Notes: a model not told the origin generated them from the letters alone. A stretch of DNA of 64,000 nucleotides from Planococcus sp. MER TA 32b (GCA_023715185.1 JAMCAN010000003.1:62001-126000); one strand, 5' to 3'. Positions 42,415 to 51,554 are shown, counted from the first letter of the stretch. Numbers and translations: made by a program.

Positions 42415-43683
42415 CTATTCCAGGTTTTCTTCGACAATTTGTTGTGCTTCTTCTGCCGCTTCCATTGGATCGGCGCCTCCAAGCACATTTTCAATGGAGC
42501 TCAGGACAGCCGCTTCAACTTGGGCATTGGTAATAAGGAACCGGGGCTGGAACCGTGTTTTTCTTTCGTCAATCCAATAAGCGGTATTCTGCAGCACTTC
42601 GGATTCGTATTCAACGTCGTTCACCGTCAAATGCTGGCCGGTTTCGTTGGCATATTGTGAAGCGATTTCAGGTCTGCTGAGGAACCGGATAAATTCTTTT
42701 GCCTGCTCCTTCTTCTCGGAGTTGCTGTTGACTGCGAGCATGAAAGTGGCGGTATTGATGCCTTCGTATTCGGCTTCACTTTCCTCGACTGTAATCGGAG
42801 CCATCAAATCCAGTTCCAGATCAGGATTAAGGCCAAGGAGCGACGCCATATGATAGGAACCGGTCGCGAGCATAGCCGCTTCTTCGTTGGCTACCATCGC
42901 CATGGCGGAATCCTGGCTTGTCCCAAGTGCATCCGGCTGGATATAGCCGTTCTGCTCGAGAAGCTGGAAGTCTTCCAGGGTTTTAACCCACCATTCATTG
43001 GTCAGGGATTCTTCGCCGTCCTGTAATTTCTGGAAAACTTCTTCATCAGGAGCGTTATTCATCATCATGCTGTTCATGAATTGGTTAGGGCCGATGTCAG
43101 CGCCTGGAAACGCGATAGGGGTGATATCGTTCTCGAGCAGGGTATCAGCCATTTCCTGAAATTCGCTCCAGCTTTTAGGCACTTCCAGACCGAGCTCATC
43201 GAACATGCCTTTGTTATAGACAGGCATATTGAATACTAACTGGTATGGCAAAGCCAATTGCTGGCCATCTTTTTCACCAACGCTGATCAGGCTTTCGTCG
43301 AAGTTTCCAACAAAATCCTCTCCGCTGAGGTCTTCAAAAAAACCGGCGTTTGCAATCGCTTCAAACTGAGCGCCTGGGAAAGAAGTGAAAACGTCGCCTG
43401 TCGAACCGTCCGTCAGCATGCGCTGGCCGGTCGCTTGGTATTGTTCTGATGGATAGATATTCATGTCGACGCCGATCTCCGGATATTCATCTTCGAATTG
43501 GGCAATGATGTCGTCGAAAACTTCTTTATCTTCTCCGCGCCAATGGATGAAGCTGATTTGTGTGCGGTCTTCAGATCCGCTTTCACTTTCAGAACTGCTG
43601 TCCGGACTTTCGCCGGCGCAGCCTGCCAAAGCAAGAAGAGGGGTAAGAAGCAACAAACTAATGGAAAATTTTTTGTTTACCAT
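42415..43683 (-). CDS. Extracellular sugar-binding lipoprotein (ABC transporter)
   Basis: 422 residues with a lipoprotein signal (LLLLTPLLALAGCAGES, Cys about 22), a Ser/Glu-rich linker, then a solute-binding family 1 domain: ISFIHWRGEDKEVFDDIIAQFEDEYPEI, LALPYQLVFNMPVYNKGMFDELGLEVPKSWSEF, ending in DPMEAAEEAQQIVEENLE. Sugar specificity is not readable. No ATPase gene is in the operon, so a shared MsmX-type ATPase encoded elsewhere is likely. No local LacI or AraC regulator. Confidence 0.93.
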   Translation of the reverse strand: MVNKKFSISLLLLTPLLALAGCAGESPDSSSESESGSEDRTQISFIHWRGEDKEVFDDIIAQFEDEYPEIGVDMNIYPSEQYQATGQRMLTDGSTGDVFTSFPGAQFEAIANAGFFEDLSGEDFVGNFDESLISVGEKDGQQLALPYQLVFNMPVYNKGMFDELGLEVPKSWSEFQEMADTLLENDITPIAFPGADIGPNQFMNSMMMNNAPDEEVFQKLQDGEESLTNEWWVKTLEDFQLLEQNGYIQPDALGTSQDSAMAMVANEEAAMLATGSYHMASLLGLNPDLELDLMAPITVEESEAEYEGINTATFMLAVNSNSEKKEQAKEFIRFLSRPEIASQYANETGQHLTVNDVEYESEVLQNTAYWIDERKTRFQPRFLITNAQVEAAVLSSIENVLGGADPMEAAEEAQQIVEENLE

Positions 43684-43800
43684 GTTAAAATCCTCCCTTT
43701 TTCTATTTATATATCCTTATTACAAGTTATACCGTAAATCTGCCTTAAATGACAGAATAATTAGATTTTATGTAAGGTTTATTTCAGATTTTACTGACAT

Positions 43801-43835
43801 GAAAAAGCACAAGCTCAGGGCTTGCGCTTTTTCTT
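43801..43835. terminator. Terminator downstream of DDAH-like gene
   Basis: AAAAAGCACAAGC pairs with GCTTGCGCTTTTT; T runs occur on both strands. Confidence 0.85.
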
Positions 43836-43838
43836 TCT

Positions 43839-44696
43839 TCATTCTTCCCGGACAAGCGGCAAGGTACAGCAGCGGAAGGCGCCGCCGGACTTGATGATTT
43901 CAGAAAAATTCACTTCGATGACCCGAAAATCATTTGCCCTTAGCAAGGCATTTACTTTAGTATTCTGGGGCTGGCTGAAGACCCGGCGCCCGCCGATCGA
44001 CAGCACATTTGTGCCGAGGGCGAATTGTTCCTGTTTACCGACAGGCAATAGGGTATAACGTTTTGCCAGCATGTCGATTGTTTCTTGATCAAGTGCTTCT
44101 TCGTAGATTAAAGCTTCGGTTGGAGAAAGGATGTTGAAGACGCAATCCAAGTGAAGATACTTTTCGTCGAATGAAATCGGAATGACTTCAAATTCCGGCA
44201 GTTTCTTTTGTAATTCATCTATCGCATTCTTGCATGTGCGGCTGCTGATTCCCACGAAAACAGTGTCGCGGTCAATCAGCACATCGCCGCCTTCGACCCG
44301 GTTGCCTCCCAGCGCTTCCGCGTGGAAATCATTTTTAGCAAGCCACTTCTGCAAAACGCCTTCTTCACCCTGGCGAATTTCTGAAGCCATTTCAGCGATG
44401 TAAACGGTATCGCCTACTGTAAAGCCGATATCACGGGTGAAGACCTGCTCAGGGAAAGCTTCGGATGGATTGAGCAAATCCGTTTCCACCCCTTCACGCT
44501 GCAGAGCCTCAAGAAATTGCTTGTGCTGCTGCATCGCTTTTTCCGTATCGATATTTTCTTCCTGGTATCTTTTTTGCACATCGTTGATGACATCTTTTAT
44601 TTCCATATATTCCGGCGGGCATAATAGTACACGGCGTAAAGAATCGTATTCGCTTTTGCACCTGGCCGACGGGGAAGATTTTGTGAATGCTGACAT
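43839..44696 (-). CDS. Dimethylarginine dimethylaminohydrolase / arginine deiminase-like amidinotransferase
   Basis: About 285 residues of the guanidino-modifying (pentein) superfamily: SEYDSLRRVLLCPPEY, VFTRDIGFTVGDTVYIAEM, GGNRVEGGDVLIDRDTVFVGISSRT (Glu-Gly-Gly-Asp motif), KYLHLDCVFNIL (His-x-Asp) and SGGAFRCCTLPLVRE with the catalytic Cys near the C-terminus. It may hydrolyse (methyl)arginine to citrulline or be a related hydrolase. The TTTGGAGGAAACTATT site selects ATG 44696. Confidence 0.88.
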   Translation of the reverse strand: MSAFTKSSPSARCKSEYDSLRRVLLCPPEYMEIKDVINDVQKRYQEENIDTEKAMQQHKQFLEALQREGVETDLLNPSEAFPEQVFTRDIGFTVGDTVYIAEMASEIRQGEEGVLQKWLAKNDFHAEALGGNRVEGGDVLIDRDTVFVGISSRTCKNAIDELQKKLPEFEVIPISFDEKYLHLDCVFNILSPTEALIYEEALDQETIDMLAKRYTLLPVGKQEQFALGTNVLSIGGRRVFSQPQNTKVNALLRANDFRVIEVNFSEIIKSGGAFRCCTLPLVREE

Positions 44697-44821
44697 AATA
44701 GTTTCCTCCAAAATTTCTAGTTATTACTAACGTTATTCCCGTTTTAGGAGTGAATTAAAACCTTTAAAATGAGAAGATTGGGAAGAGCGCTGGAGGAAAA
44801 GGAAAGTGGGGGAATTTCAAT

Positions 44822-45244
44822 ATGAAAATTACACAGCAGGAAATCCGGGAAGACCGTGATTTCATCCGGCAGAAAGTAGTCGAACACAATAAAAGCAATT
44901 TGCCGGAACAATGGGAAAATCCCTACGGCAATATCAGTTTCATAGCAAGAGATGATGAAGGGGAGATTATCGGGGGCATTACAGGCACTTATTCTTGGCG
45001 GCATATGCACATCGATTTCCTATGGGTCGACCCGGCGCAGCAGGGAAATGGCATCGCTGCCGAATTGATGGAGAAGATGGAGCAATATGCGCGTGAATTG
45101 AAGTGCAGGCTGATGACAGTCGATACATTCAGCTTTCAGGCTCCCGGTTTCTACCGTAAACAGGGTTTCCGTGAATTCGGAACGCTCGAAGATCATCCGG
45201 CCGGCCACAGCCAGCATTATTTTGAAAAGCGGCTGGCTGAGTAA
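44822..45244 (+). CDS. GNAT N-acetyltransferase
   Basis: 140 residues. [55 protein letters not shown] contains the acetyl-CoA loop [46 protein letters not shown] is typical of YhhY/AAC-type GNATs with a reduced N-terminus. AAAGTGGGGGAATTTCAAT precedes the ATG. The repeat element starts just past its end. Confidence 0.87.
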   Translation: MKITQQEIREDRDFIRQKVVEHNKSNLPEQWENPYGNISFIARDDEGEIIGGITGTYSWRHMHIDFLWVDPAQQGNGIAAELMEKMEQYARELKCRLMTVDTFSFQAPGFYRKQGFREFGTLEDHPAGHSQHYFEKRLAE

Positions 45245-45290
45245 TTACAATGGAAACGTATATTGTAGAATGAATTAGAATGAATGAAAA

Positions 45291-45661
45291 CCGATATTGC
45301 GCAAAACAGCTTCGCTTTCCTGAAACCCGTGCTCCTGCATCGCTTCGCTGCTTCGTCGCAAAGACTTGTCCTCGTCCGCTTCGGCCAATGTCTTTCCTGC
45401 AGGAAGCAGTGACGGCGCTTGCGCCGGAGCGAAGCGAGTCCTGAGACCCCGCAGGAAAGGTTTGACCGAACAGCATTCGGTCGGACCTTTGCGACGAAGC
45501 GCAGGGCGCTGCAGGAGCATAAGGTTTTCAAAGCGACGAGGAGGCTCAGGCAGCTCCCTGCGGAACGCGTCCGCCTGTCTCTGCACCGCTTCGCTAGCTT
45601 CGAGACATTAAAAGATATGCAGCGAAATGATTGAAGCAGATGATGTTTTTCGACAGCCTGA
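45291..45661 (+). repeat. Interspersed mosaic repeat, long copy (copy B)
   Basis: The left block starts CGATATTGCGCAAAACAGC (45292) and runs to about 45344. The right block (about 45582-45661) contains CTTCGAGACATTAAAAGATA and ends in CGACAGCCTGA. The roughly 237-bp middle differs from copy C and includes a long inverted repeat: CTTCGTCGCAAAG (near 45351-45363) pairs with CTTTGCGACGAAG (45487-45499), extending outward to GCTCCTGCA/TGCAGGAGC. A terminator follows the right end directly. Confidence 0.85.
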
Positions 45662-45663
45662 AA

Positions 45664-45697
45664 AAAACGGACACCCAGTGGGTGCCCGTTTTTCTTC
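45664..45697. terminator. Terminator adjoining repeat copy B and serving the GIY-YIG gene
   Basis: AAAACGGACACCC pairs with GGGTGCCCGTTTT around AGT. Confidence 0.88.
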
Positions 45698-45701
45698 ATT
45701 A

Positions 45702-46079
45702 TTATTCCTGATAAAAAACTTTATCTACGTTGTATTTCGCTTTTTGCGTGTTGATCAGGTAGGTTTCGTAAATTTCACGTTCCATCGGATCTTCCACAAT
45801 GGAGACAGTGATGCGGTGTACTTCGTCACGATGGTTCTTAAGTGGCGATACATTGTCTTCAAAATGCTTTTTCACACGCTGGCGCAGCTTGCGGGCTTTG
45901 CCGACAAACAGCAATTCGCCGCTGTGGTTGAAGAATTGGATGATGCCGCCTTTATCGCGCGGAATCTCGTGAAGGTCGATAAAGCCGTATAATGGCTTGA
46001 TAACCGCTTCGTCGCCTGTAATTTCCTGTTTGCGCTGTGTAATTGTCACATCCACTTTTGGTGGTTGAATATTAATCAT
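45702..46079 (-). CDS. GIY-YIG-type nuclease domain protein
   Basis: About 125 residues. The core LHEIPRDKGGIIQFFNHSGELLFVGKARKLRQRVKKHFE is a UvrC-type GIY-YIG module (here GII..FVG). MEREIYETYLINTQKAKYNVDK follows, carrying the metal-binding Glu region. Stand-alone members are poorly characterised; endonuclease activity is plausible. AGAGGA precedes ATG 46079 with a long spacer, so the start is moderately uncertain. Confidence 0.78.
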   Translation of the reverse strand: MINIQPPKVDVTITQRKQEITGDEAVIKPLYGFIDLHEIPRDKGGIIQFFNHSGELLFVGKARKLRQRVKKHFEDNVSPLKNHRDEVHRITVSIVEDPMEREIYETYLINTQKAKYNVDKVFYQE

Positions 46080-46118
46080 GCTTATCACGTCCTCTATTAT
46101 CGTAATGCTCATTTTAAC

Positions 46119-46148
46119 ACAAAAGAGAGCGGAAATCCATCCGCTCTC
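46119..46148 (-). terminator. Terminator region near the 3' side of the SDR gene's intergenic gap
   Basis: On the minus strand GAGAGCGGA pairs with TCCGCTCTC, then TTTT; it lies just downstream of the NAD(P)-binding protein gene. Confidence 0.8.
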
Positions 46149-46159
46149 AGCTCGCTGTA

Positions 46160-46807
46160 TCAGACGGAGCCCAATTGGTTTTCCGCGTCTTCATCGCCTT
46201 GCAGGATTTCAAATACTTTGCCGTAGGTGTTTTCGCGTTCCAATACATTTACCAGAACGTGTGCCACGTCAGCGCGCGGGATTGAACGGCCTTCCATCGA
46301 TTCGAAGCCTTTAGCTGAAACTTCGACTTTTCCGGTCTTTTCCTCATCGGTCAAAGCGCCGGGGCGAACGATGGTATAGTCCAAGTTAGTGGCTTGCAGG
46401 ATCTCATCCGCGCTGCGCTTGGCGACCAGGTAAGGCTTCATCTCTTCACCGCCTGCATCGGGATTGTCCGATCCCATCGATCCGAGTTGGACAAAGCGTT
46501 TAACACCTTTATCTTCAGCGTATTTAGCAGCTTTTACAGAACCCCATAAATCGATGGTCAATGTTTTGTCAGGGCCAGTTTTTGGTCCTGAACCGGCTGC
46601 AAAGATTACTGCATCAACATTTTCAAAGGCGTTGCTGAAGTCTTCCTCTAAATCTGCCAAGACTACTTTGGAAGCTCCGAGTTCTTCCATTTTCGCTTTT
46701 TGCTCTTCTTTTCGGACCATTGCAACGGCGTTATGATTTTTTTCCGCCAATTCTTTTACAATATTTCGTCCTACTTGTCCATTTGCTCCAATTACTAAAA
46801 CATCCAT
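46160..46807 (-). CDS. NAD(P)-binding atypical SDR protein (YhfK-like)
   Basis: 215 residues starting MDVLVIGANGQVGRNIVKEL, a GxxGxxG dinucleotide-binding turn. DAVIFAAGSGPKTGPDKTLTIDLWGSVKAAKYAEDKGVKRFVQLGSMGSDNP and DYTIVRPGALTDEEKTGKV match the SDR_a5/YhfK group of NAD(P)H-binding epimerase-like proteins. Substrate unknown. AGAGGAGTGG precedes the ATG. Confidence 0.88.
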   Translation of the reverse strand: MDVLVIGANGQVGRNIVKELAEKNHNAVAMVRKEEQKAKMEELGASKVVLADLEEDFSNAFENVDAVIFAAGSGPKTGPDKTLTIDLWGSVKAAKYAEDKGVKRFVQLGSMGSDNPDAGGEEMKPYLVAKRSADEILQATNLDYTIVRPGALTDEEKTGKVEVSAKGFESMEGRSIPRADVAHVLVNVLERENTYGKVFEILQGDEDAENQLGSV

Positions 46808-46973
46808 TAAATTCCACTCCTCTAATTATCATGATTTTATTATTATTCCCTTTATTTTGATGAATAAACTATGCGGAAAGATGGTAAAGAAAGAGTGGGG
46901 TGGGCATTTGCTGTTAAAGCTGTTAAAAAGAAGAAGAAAAGGCTAGAATAGAGGTAAGACGGAGGTGGACCAT

Positions 46974-47258
46974 ATGGAAATTACCGATTTTACATTTCAC
47001 AAAATCAATGATCCGACTGGAATAATGGAAAGTGACCGCTACGAATTTTTGCTTACGGTCGAAGTGGATGAAGACGATGAGCTTTATACAGAAGCCGGCT
47101 TGGACCTGCGCGTCATTATGGCTGCCGACGAAAGTGGAGCCCGCATCGCGCATTACAATTTCATGGACAAGCAAACAGGAAGAGCGATGGAATTCGCGCT
47201 TGAAGACGATGAAGAAGCTGAAGTGCAGGCATACTGCCGGGACAAACTTTCTTTATAA
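46974..47258 (+). CDS. Small conserved acidic protein (DUF6509-like)
   Basis: 94 residues from ATG 46974 (MEITDFTFHKINDPTGIMESDRYEFLLTVEVDEDDELYTEAGLDLRVIM..). The pattern suggests a small beta domain with an acidic C-terminal segment, and resembles DUF6509 proteins of Bacilli; I am not certain of the family name. GGAGG with 8-nt spacing favours 46974 over GTG 46965. Function unknown. Confidence 0.6.
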   Translation: MEITDFTFHKINDPTGIMESDRYEFLLTVEVDEDDELYTEAGLDLRVIMAADESGARIAHYNFMDKQTGRAMEFALEDDEEAEVQAYCRDKLSL

Positions 47259-47260
47259 GA

Positions 47261-47297
47261 AAAAACCTCCAACCGATCGGGTTGGAGGTTTTTTTAT
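47261..47297. terminator. Bidirectional terminator
   Basis: AAAAACCTCCAACC pairs with GGTTGGAGGTTTTT, between convergent genes. Confidence 0.92.
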
Positions 47298-47302
47298 TTG
47301 GA

Positions 47303-48034
47303 TCAGATTTTTATTTCAATATCAGCAGTTTCCCGCAATTCTTCAATGCGGTCATAGACAGCTTGTTTTTCGTTCTGGTCTTCAAGGGATTGAAGAATCA
47401 TCGGCTTCATCTCTTCGAATTCAGGTGTTTCTCCTTCAGTGGAGTCTACATAGCCCTGATAAGCTTCTTTGAGATCTTCCTCTGTAACTTCAGCGCCTTC
47501 TATTTCTTCCGAAAGATAGCTTTCATAGATCAATTGCTCGCGCAGCTGCTGCTTCATATCATCCAATGTGAAACCGGTTCTTTTGAGCGCGACGTTCATC
47601 TGCTCTTCATTTTCAAATTGATTTTTTAATTCTTCGAAACGCTGCTCCAAAACTTCTTCTTCCACTTCATGCCCTTTTTCAATGGCATCCTGGATAACCA
47701 ATTTATTGCCTACTATGACAGAGATGGCTTGCTCTTTCACTTGTTCCGCAACTTCCGGATCATCGGCTTTCTTGCCTTGGGTGGCAACAGAGCTTTCAAG
47801 TTGGCGGGCTACGCTGTTATAGACAGTGCCTTTGATTTCTTCACCGTTCACAACGACTACTATTTCGTCGGCAGCCGGCAGGTCAAGATCCGTTTCAGGT
47901 GTGTCGGCCACAGTTTCCGCGACTGCTTCTGATTCCGCTGGTGCAGGTGTTCCTTCTGCCTTGTCTTCGTCTGAACAAGCACCAAGCAATAACAGTAAAG
48001 AAAGGGGCAAAACCATTAATTTCATCTTTTTCAT
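47303..48034 (-). CDS. SurA N-terminal-domain lipoprotein (chaperone-like)
   Basis: About 243 residues: lipoprotein signal (LMVLPLSLLLLLGACSDED), an Ala/Glu-rich linker, then DEIVVVVNGEEIKGTVYNSVARQLES and long helices (ISVIVGNKLVIQDAIEKGHEVEEEVLEQRFEELKNQF.. LREQLIYESYLSEEIEGAEVTEEDLKEAYQGYV) typical of SurA_N/trigger-factor-like chaperone folds. No parvulin PPIase domain is present, unlike PrsA. It probably assists folding of exported proteins outside the membrane (inference). AGAGGAGA selects ATG 48034. Confidence 0.82.
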   Translation of the reverse strand: MKKMKLMVLPLSLLLLLGACSDEDKAEGTPAPAESEAVAETVADTPETDLDLPAADEIVVVVNGEEIKGTVYNSVARQLESSVATQGKKADDPEVAEQVKEQAISVIVGNKLVIQDAIEKGHEVEEEVLEQRFEELKNQFENEEQMNVALKRTGFTLDDMKQQLREQLIYESYLSEEIEGAEVTEEDLKEAYQGYVDSTEGETPEFEEMKPMILQSLEDQNEKQAVYDRIEELRETADIEIKI

Positions 48035-48184
48035 CGTGCAATCTCCTCTTCGAATCGTTCTCGTTAAAGTAAACCACATTTGTGGGAAGGTTACAAATAC
48101 TTCCGTATTATCTGGTACGGGAAAAGATGGTATGATTAATTAATTATATCTTTTAATAATAATAACCAGCATGGGGGAATTCGA

Positions 48185-49294
48185 ATGACGAACAGCAGCA
48201 ATATCAAAACACGCAAAACGCTTGATGTAATCCAGCCGTATTCACCAGGAAAGCCGATATGGGAAGTTCAGAAGGAATTGGGTCTCGACCGTGTCATTAA
48301 AATGGCTTCCAATGAAAATCCGCTGGGCCCTTCTCCTAAAGCAGTCAGAGCCATACAGGAGAGCCTCGCTGACCTGAACCGCTATCCGGATGCCGACGCC
48401 AGTGTCCTGCGCCAGGCGATCGCCGAGCAGTACGGCGTTGAAAAACAGCAGGTTATTACGACAAACGGCGCCGATGAATTGATCACGCTCATTTCTGAAG
48501 CTTTTCTGGAACAAGGGGATGAAATCATCGTGCCTTCTCCGTCATTCAGTGAGTACGATTTCGGAGCCCATATTATGGGGGCGGCCGTAAAACAAGTGCC
48601 TTTCGATGAAGGCTTCCAATATAATGTAGACAAACTGCTCGAAGCCATTACCGAGAAAACCAAAATCATCTATATCTGTTCGCCGAATAACCCGACAGGA
48701 ACCTATATCGCCAAGAAAGAAATGGCGCGTTTATTGGCGGAGCTGAAAGACATACTGGTAGTGTTCGACGGTGCATACAGCCAGTTTGCCGATGAAGAAG
48801 ATTATACCGACGGCCTTGAATTCGTAGCTGAGGGGCAGCCTGTAATCGCTTTGCAGACTTTCTCTAAAATTTATGGCATCGCCGGAGTCCGGATCGGTTT
48901 CGGCATCGCATCGAAAGAAATCATCAAGTCCATCCTGAAAGTGAAGGAACCTTTCAACGTCAATACACTGGCACAAATTGCAGCGTCGGCAGCAATCACG
49001 GATACGGAGCATGTCACCGCATCGTTCAACGCCAATAGAAAAGGGCGCGATTTCCTCTACATGAATTTTGATAAGCTGGGACTGGCCTACACTGAAACAA
49101 CTGCCAACTTCATCCTGGTCCAGGTCGGACCAAACGGGGAAGAGGTTTATCAGCAGCTGATGGCAAAAGGGATCATCGTCCGTTACGGCAAAACCTGGGG
49201 CTTGCCTGAACACATCCGTGTGACCATTGGTACAGATGAAGAAAATGAATTTTTCATCGATACATTAACCCGAATTTTAAATCCATTAAAATAA
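48185..49294 (+). CDS. hisC: Histidinol-phosphate aminotransferase
   Basis: 369 residues, PLP-dependent class I/II aminotransferase. Motifs: MASNENPLGPSPKAVRAI, NRYPDADASVLRQAIA, YICSPNNPTGTYI, FDGAYSQF and FSKIYGIAGVRIGFG (PLP lysine in FSK). HisC converts imidazole acetol phosphate to histidinol phosphate and in Bacilli also serves tyrosine/phenylalanine synthesis. It is not in a his operon here. Terminator follows. Confidence 0.94.
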   Translation: MTNSSNIKTRKTLDVIQPYSPGKPIWEVQKELGLDRVIKMASNENPLGPSPKAVRAIQESLADLNRYPDADASVLRQAIAEQYGVEKQQVITTNGADELITLISEAFLEQGDEIIVPSPSFSEYDFGAHIMGAAVKQVPFDEGFQYNVDKLLEAITEKTKIIYICSPNNPTGTYIAKKEMARLLAELKDILVVFDGAYSQFADEEDYTDGLEFVAEGQPVIALQTFSKIYGIAGVRIGFGIASKEIIKSILKVKEPFNVNTLAQIAASAAITDTEHVTASFNANRKGRDFLYMNFDKLGLAYTETTANFILVQVGPNGEEVYQQLMAKGIIVRYGKTWGLPEHIRVTIGTDEENEFFIDTLTRILNPLK

Positions 49295-49300
49295 GCGAAG

Positions 49301-49334
49301 GCCGATTCCTGTTTTTATAGGAACCGGCTTTTTG
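49301..49334 (+). terminator. Intrinsic terminator after hisC
   Basis: GCCGATTCCT pairs with AGGAACCGGC (one mismatch), then TTTTT. Confidence 0.8.
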
Positions 49335-49409
49335 GTTTTTCCAAGGAGTTTATGAACTGGAAGATAGGGGAAAACCACGGAAAAAGCTTTAGTGGAAGAG
49401 GTGGAAAAC

Positions 49410-50318
49410 TTGATATATGATTGTGCCATAATTGGCGGAGGGCCAGCGGGATTGAGTGCGGCTTTAGTGCTCGGCCGTTCGAAACGAAATACGCTGCTGT
49501 TTGACGATGATCACGGACGCAACCTGGTGACAAGAGAGGCGCACGGTTTCCTGACGCGCGACGGCATCCAGCCGGAAGAATTGAAAAGGCTTGGGCGTAA
49601 GGATATTGCCAAATACGATTGTGTGCAAATAAAAAAGAAACGGATCATTGACATAAAGCGCATCACTGAAAGCCATTACCAGCTTGATACGGAAGATGGA
49701 GAAACGTTTCACAGTATAAAAATAATTATTGCTGCTGGCTTGAAGGAAGAGCTGCCGAATATTCCGGATATCGAAAAATTCTACGGCACGAGCCTGTTCA
49801 GCTGCCCCTATTGTGATGGATGGGAACTGCAAAACAAACCATTGGCCATCATCGCCGATAAAATGGTATTTAAGTTAGCGAAAGAAGTATATACCTGGAG
49901 CAAGGATCTCGTTGTCTTTACGAATGGCATTGGCCGACTCGAAGAAGAAGAAAAAGCTAAACTGCAGGCAAAAGGGATAAAAGTACGTGAAGAAATCATT
50001 GATGGTTTGGAAGGCGAAAACGGACAATTACGCAGCGTCAGACTTGAAGATGGCACACTGGTGGACCGGGAAGGCGGGTTCACGACACCGTTATGGAGCC
50101 ATTCGACACCTTTCGCCAAAGAACTTGGCTGTAAGCTGAATGAACACGGCGGCATTTTGACAGACGATTACGGCCGGACAAATGTATGGAATGTCTATGC
50201 TGCAGGGGATGCTTCAATGATTGTCCCTTCCCAGCTTGTAATTGCAGCAGGAGAAGGCAGCGCAGCCGGCATAGGGGTCAACGGAGACTTGACGAATGAA
50301 TACTTTGACAAGGAATGA
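49410..50318 (+). CDS. Thioredoxin reductase-like FAD/NAD(P) oxidoreductase
   Basis: About 302 residues. FAD motif YDCAIIGGGPAGLSAALVLGRS at the N-terminus, redox pair FSCPYCDGWEL (CxxC, about 130), and the second FAD motif VWNVYAAGDAS near the C-terminus. The CPYCDGWE form places it among thioredoxin reductase-like enzymes, such as those of dithiol natural-product chemistry, rather than canonical TrxB (CAVCDG or CATCDG). Partner unknown. TTG 49410 follows GAGGTGG with 5-nt spacing; GTG codons upstream are alternatives. Confidence 0.86.
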   Translation: MIYDCAIIGGGPAGLSAALVLGRSKRNTLLFDDDHGRNLVTREAHGFLTRDGIQPEELKRLGRKDIAKYDCVQIKKKRIIDIKRITESHYQLDTEDGETFHSIKIIIAAGLKEELPNIPDIEKFYGTSLFSCPYCDGWELQNKPLAIIADKMVFKLAKEVYTWSKDLVVFTNGIGRLEEEEKAKLQAKGIKVREEIIDGLEGENGQLRSVRLEDGTLVDREGGFTTPLWSHSTPFAKELGCKLNEHGGILTDDYGRTNVWNVYAAGDASMIVPSQLVIAAGEGSAAGIGVNGDLTNEYFDKE

Positions 50319-50339
50319 CAGGAAAGACAGATGAGCAGC

Positions 50340-50367
50340 AAAAGACTCTCCTTAGGGGAGTCTTTTG
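50340..50367. terminator. Bidirectional terminator
   Basis: AAAAGACTC pairs with GAGTCTTTT; the stop codon of the minus-strand gene lies in the loop. Confidence 0.85.
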
Positions 50368-51086
50368 CTGCTTTTATGGATATACCGGTTCCACAGGAAA
50401 TTCTGGAGCAGAAAAAGCAGCAAAGCCGTGATGCCTAGGTTCAGGTAATACCAGATGCCATCGCCGAAGAAGCTTAAAGGTGTCACGGTATTTGGCAGCT
50501 GCATAAGATACAGATAATTGGCGGCGGTCAATGGGTTTACCGCATAACCGATGACAAGCGCATAGGCGACCAGCAGCAAGAACACTTTAAAAACGGAACG
50601 CAGCGTAATGGCGTCAGGTTTCGCCAACGCCAGGAACAGGCAAGCCCAAGGAATGGCAGTATGGTGGACGAAGAACTTCCAGAACCGGAAATGGTGGTAA
50701 TCATAAGGCAAGTCGGGTGTGACCAGCGCAAGAAAAGCAGGAACAATGCCGATGAAAAAGGAAATCTGAATCCAGCTCCGCTGCATTGTCAATAATCCGA
50801 TCATCGCTGTAATGGAAGCTATGCCGCATAAGTGGAGAGGCACATGTCCGGCGAAATTCCATATTCCATTTGAGATGGTCCAATATTGATAGGAAACTTC
50901 GGATGACAGCAGTAAGGAAAAAAGGATCCAGCGCAGCGTTTGGAAGAGACGGGAAACCCGGAAGATATGATTTCTGAACCCGATCAGCAGAATAATGCCC
51001 AATACTGCCACGAAAAGTACAAGCAGGTGGCTGGTTGAAAAAGGCGTAAAATAGTATTGGGATGTTGTGCCGAACCAGCTTTCCAT
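50352..51086 (-). CDS. TIGR02206-type membrane protein (YwaF-like)
   Basis: 244 residues with about 7 membrane helices. HVPLHLCGIASITAMIGLL, VTPDLPYDYHHFRFWKFFVHHTAIPWACLFL and NYLYLMQLPNTVTPLSFFGDGIWYYLNLG are typical of the YwaF/TIGR02206 family, of unknown function. The stop codon lies inside the terminator hairpin shared with the TrxR-like gene. Confidence 0.9.
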   Translation of the reverse strand: MESWFGTTSQYYFTPFSTSHLLVLFVAVLGIILLIGFRNHIFRVSRLFQTLRWILFSLLLSSEVSYQYWTISNGIWNFAGHVPLHLCGIASITAMIGLLTMQRSWIQISFFIGIVPAFLALVTPDLPYDYHHFRFWKFFVHHTAIPWACLFLALAKPDAITLRSVFKVFLLLVAYALVIGYAVNPLTAANYLYLMQLPNTVTPLSFFGDGIWYYLNLGITALLLFLLQNFLWNRYIHKSSKRLP

Positions 51087-51239
51087 AAGCTTTGCTCCCT
51101 TAGCGATGCGATTTGTGTGAAAATTGTATCATTTCTTCTGTCATGCCGTCCATCTGCTTTTTACAGGCCATGTTGGTTGCTTTGGAACTTGAAAATGGGG
51201 TAGACTTCATTAAAAGAGTCGAGGGAGGCTTCCGCAGAA

Positions 51240-51539
51240 GTGGAGCAATCGAATTTATTGTCTACCATCACTTATGTCAATACGGAACGTTCCATTGAAG
51301 CGGGAGAGCTGAAGATTGTCAAAAGCGAGTTTGACCTTCATTTGTATGAAGATGCCCTGGTTTCTCCAACCACAACATTAAATCTGAACAATATCTGGGA
51401 TATCTCATATAAGTCTTTTTCGGATGATGCCAATCTTCTTTATCTGCATACGCACAGAGGCGTAGTCACTTACAATGTGCCCAATGATCCGCGGACGTTC
51501 GTGACCGTCTTTAAGAAAATAAAAAATGCCGATTATTGA
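51240..51539 (+). CDS. Small protein of unknown function
   Basis: 99 residues, beginning MEQSNLLSTITYVNTERSIEAGELKIVKSEFDLHLYEDALVSPTTTLNLNNIWDISYK. Strand-rich, ending FVTVFKKIKNADY, reminiscent of a small PH-like domain; no family recognised. GTG 51240 lies about 11 nt after GAGGGAGG. Terminator follows. Confidence 0.6.
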   Translation: MEQSNLLSTITYVNTERSIEAGELKIVKSEFDLHLYEDALVSPTTTLNLNNIWDISYKSFSDDANLLYLHTHRGVVTYNVPNDPRTFVTVFKKIKNADY

Positions 51540-51554
51540 ATTCGGCTGATTTTA

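Noticed and set aside
45366..45634. Overlapping open frames inside repeat copy B
   Set aside because: Composition is Arg/Cys/Ser-rich, frames on both strands are equally open, and the sequence matches blocks of the non-coding repeat.
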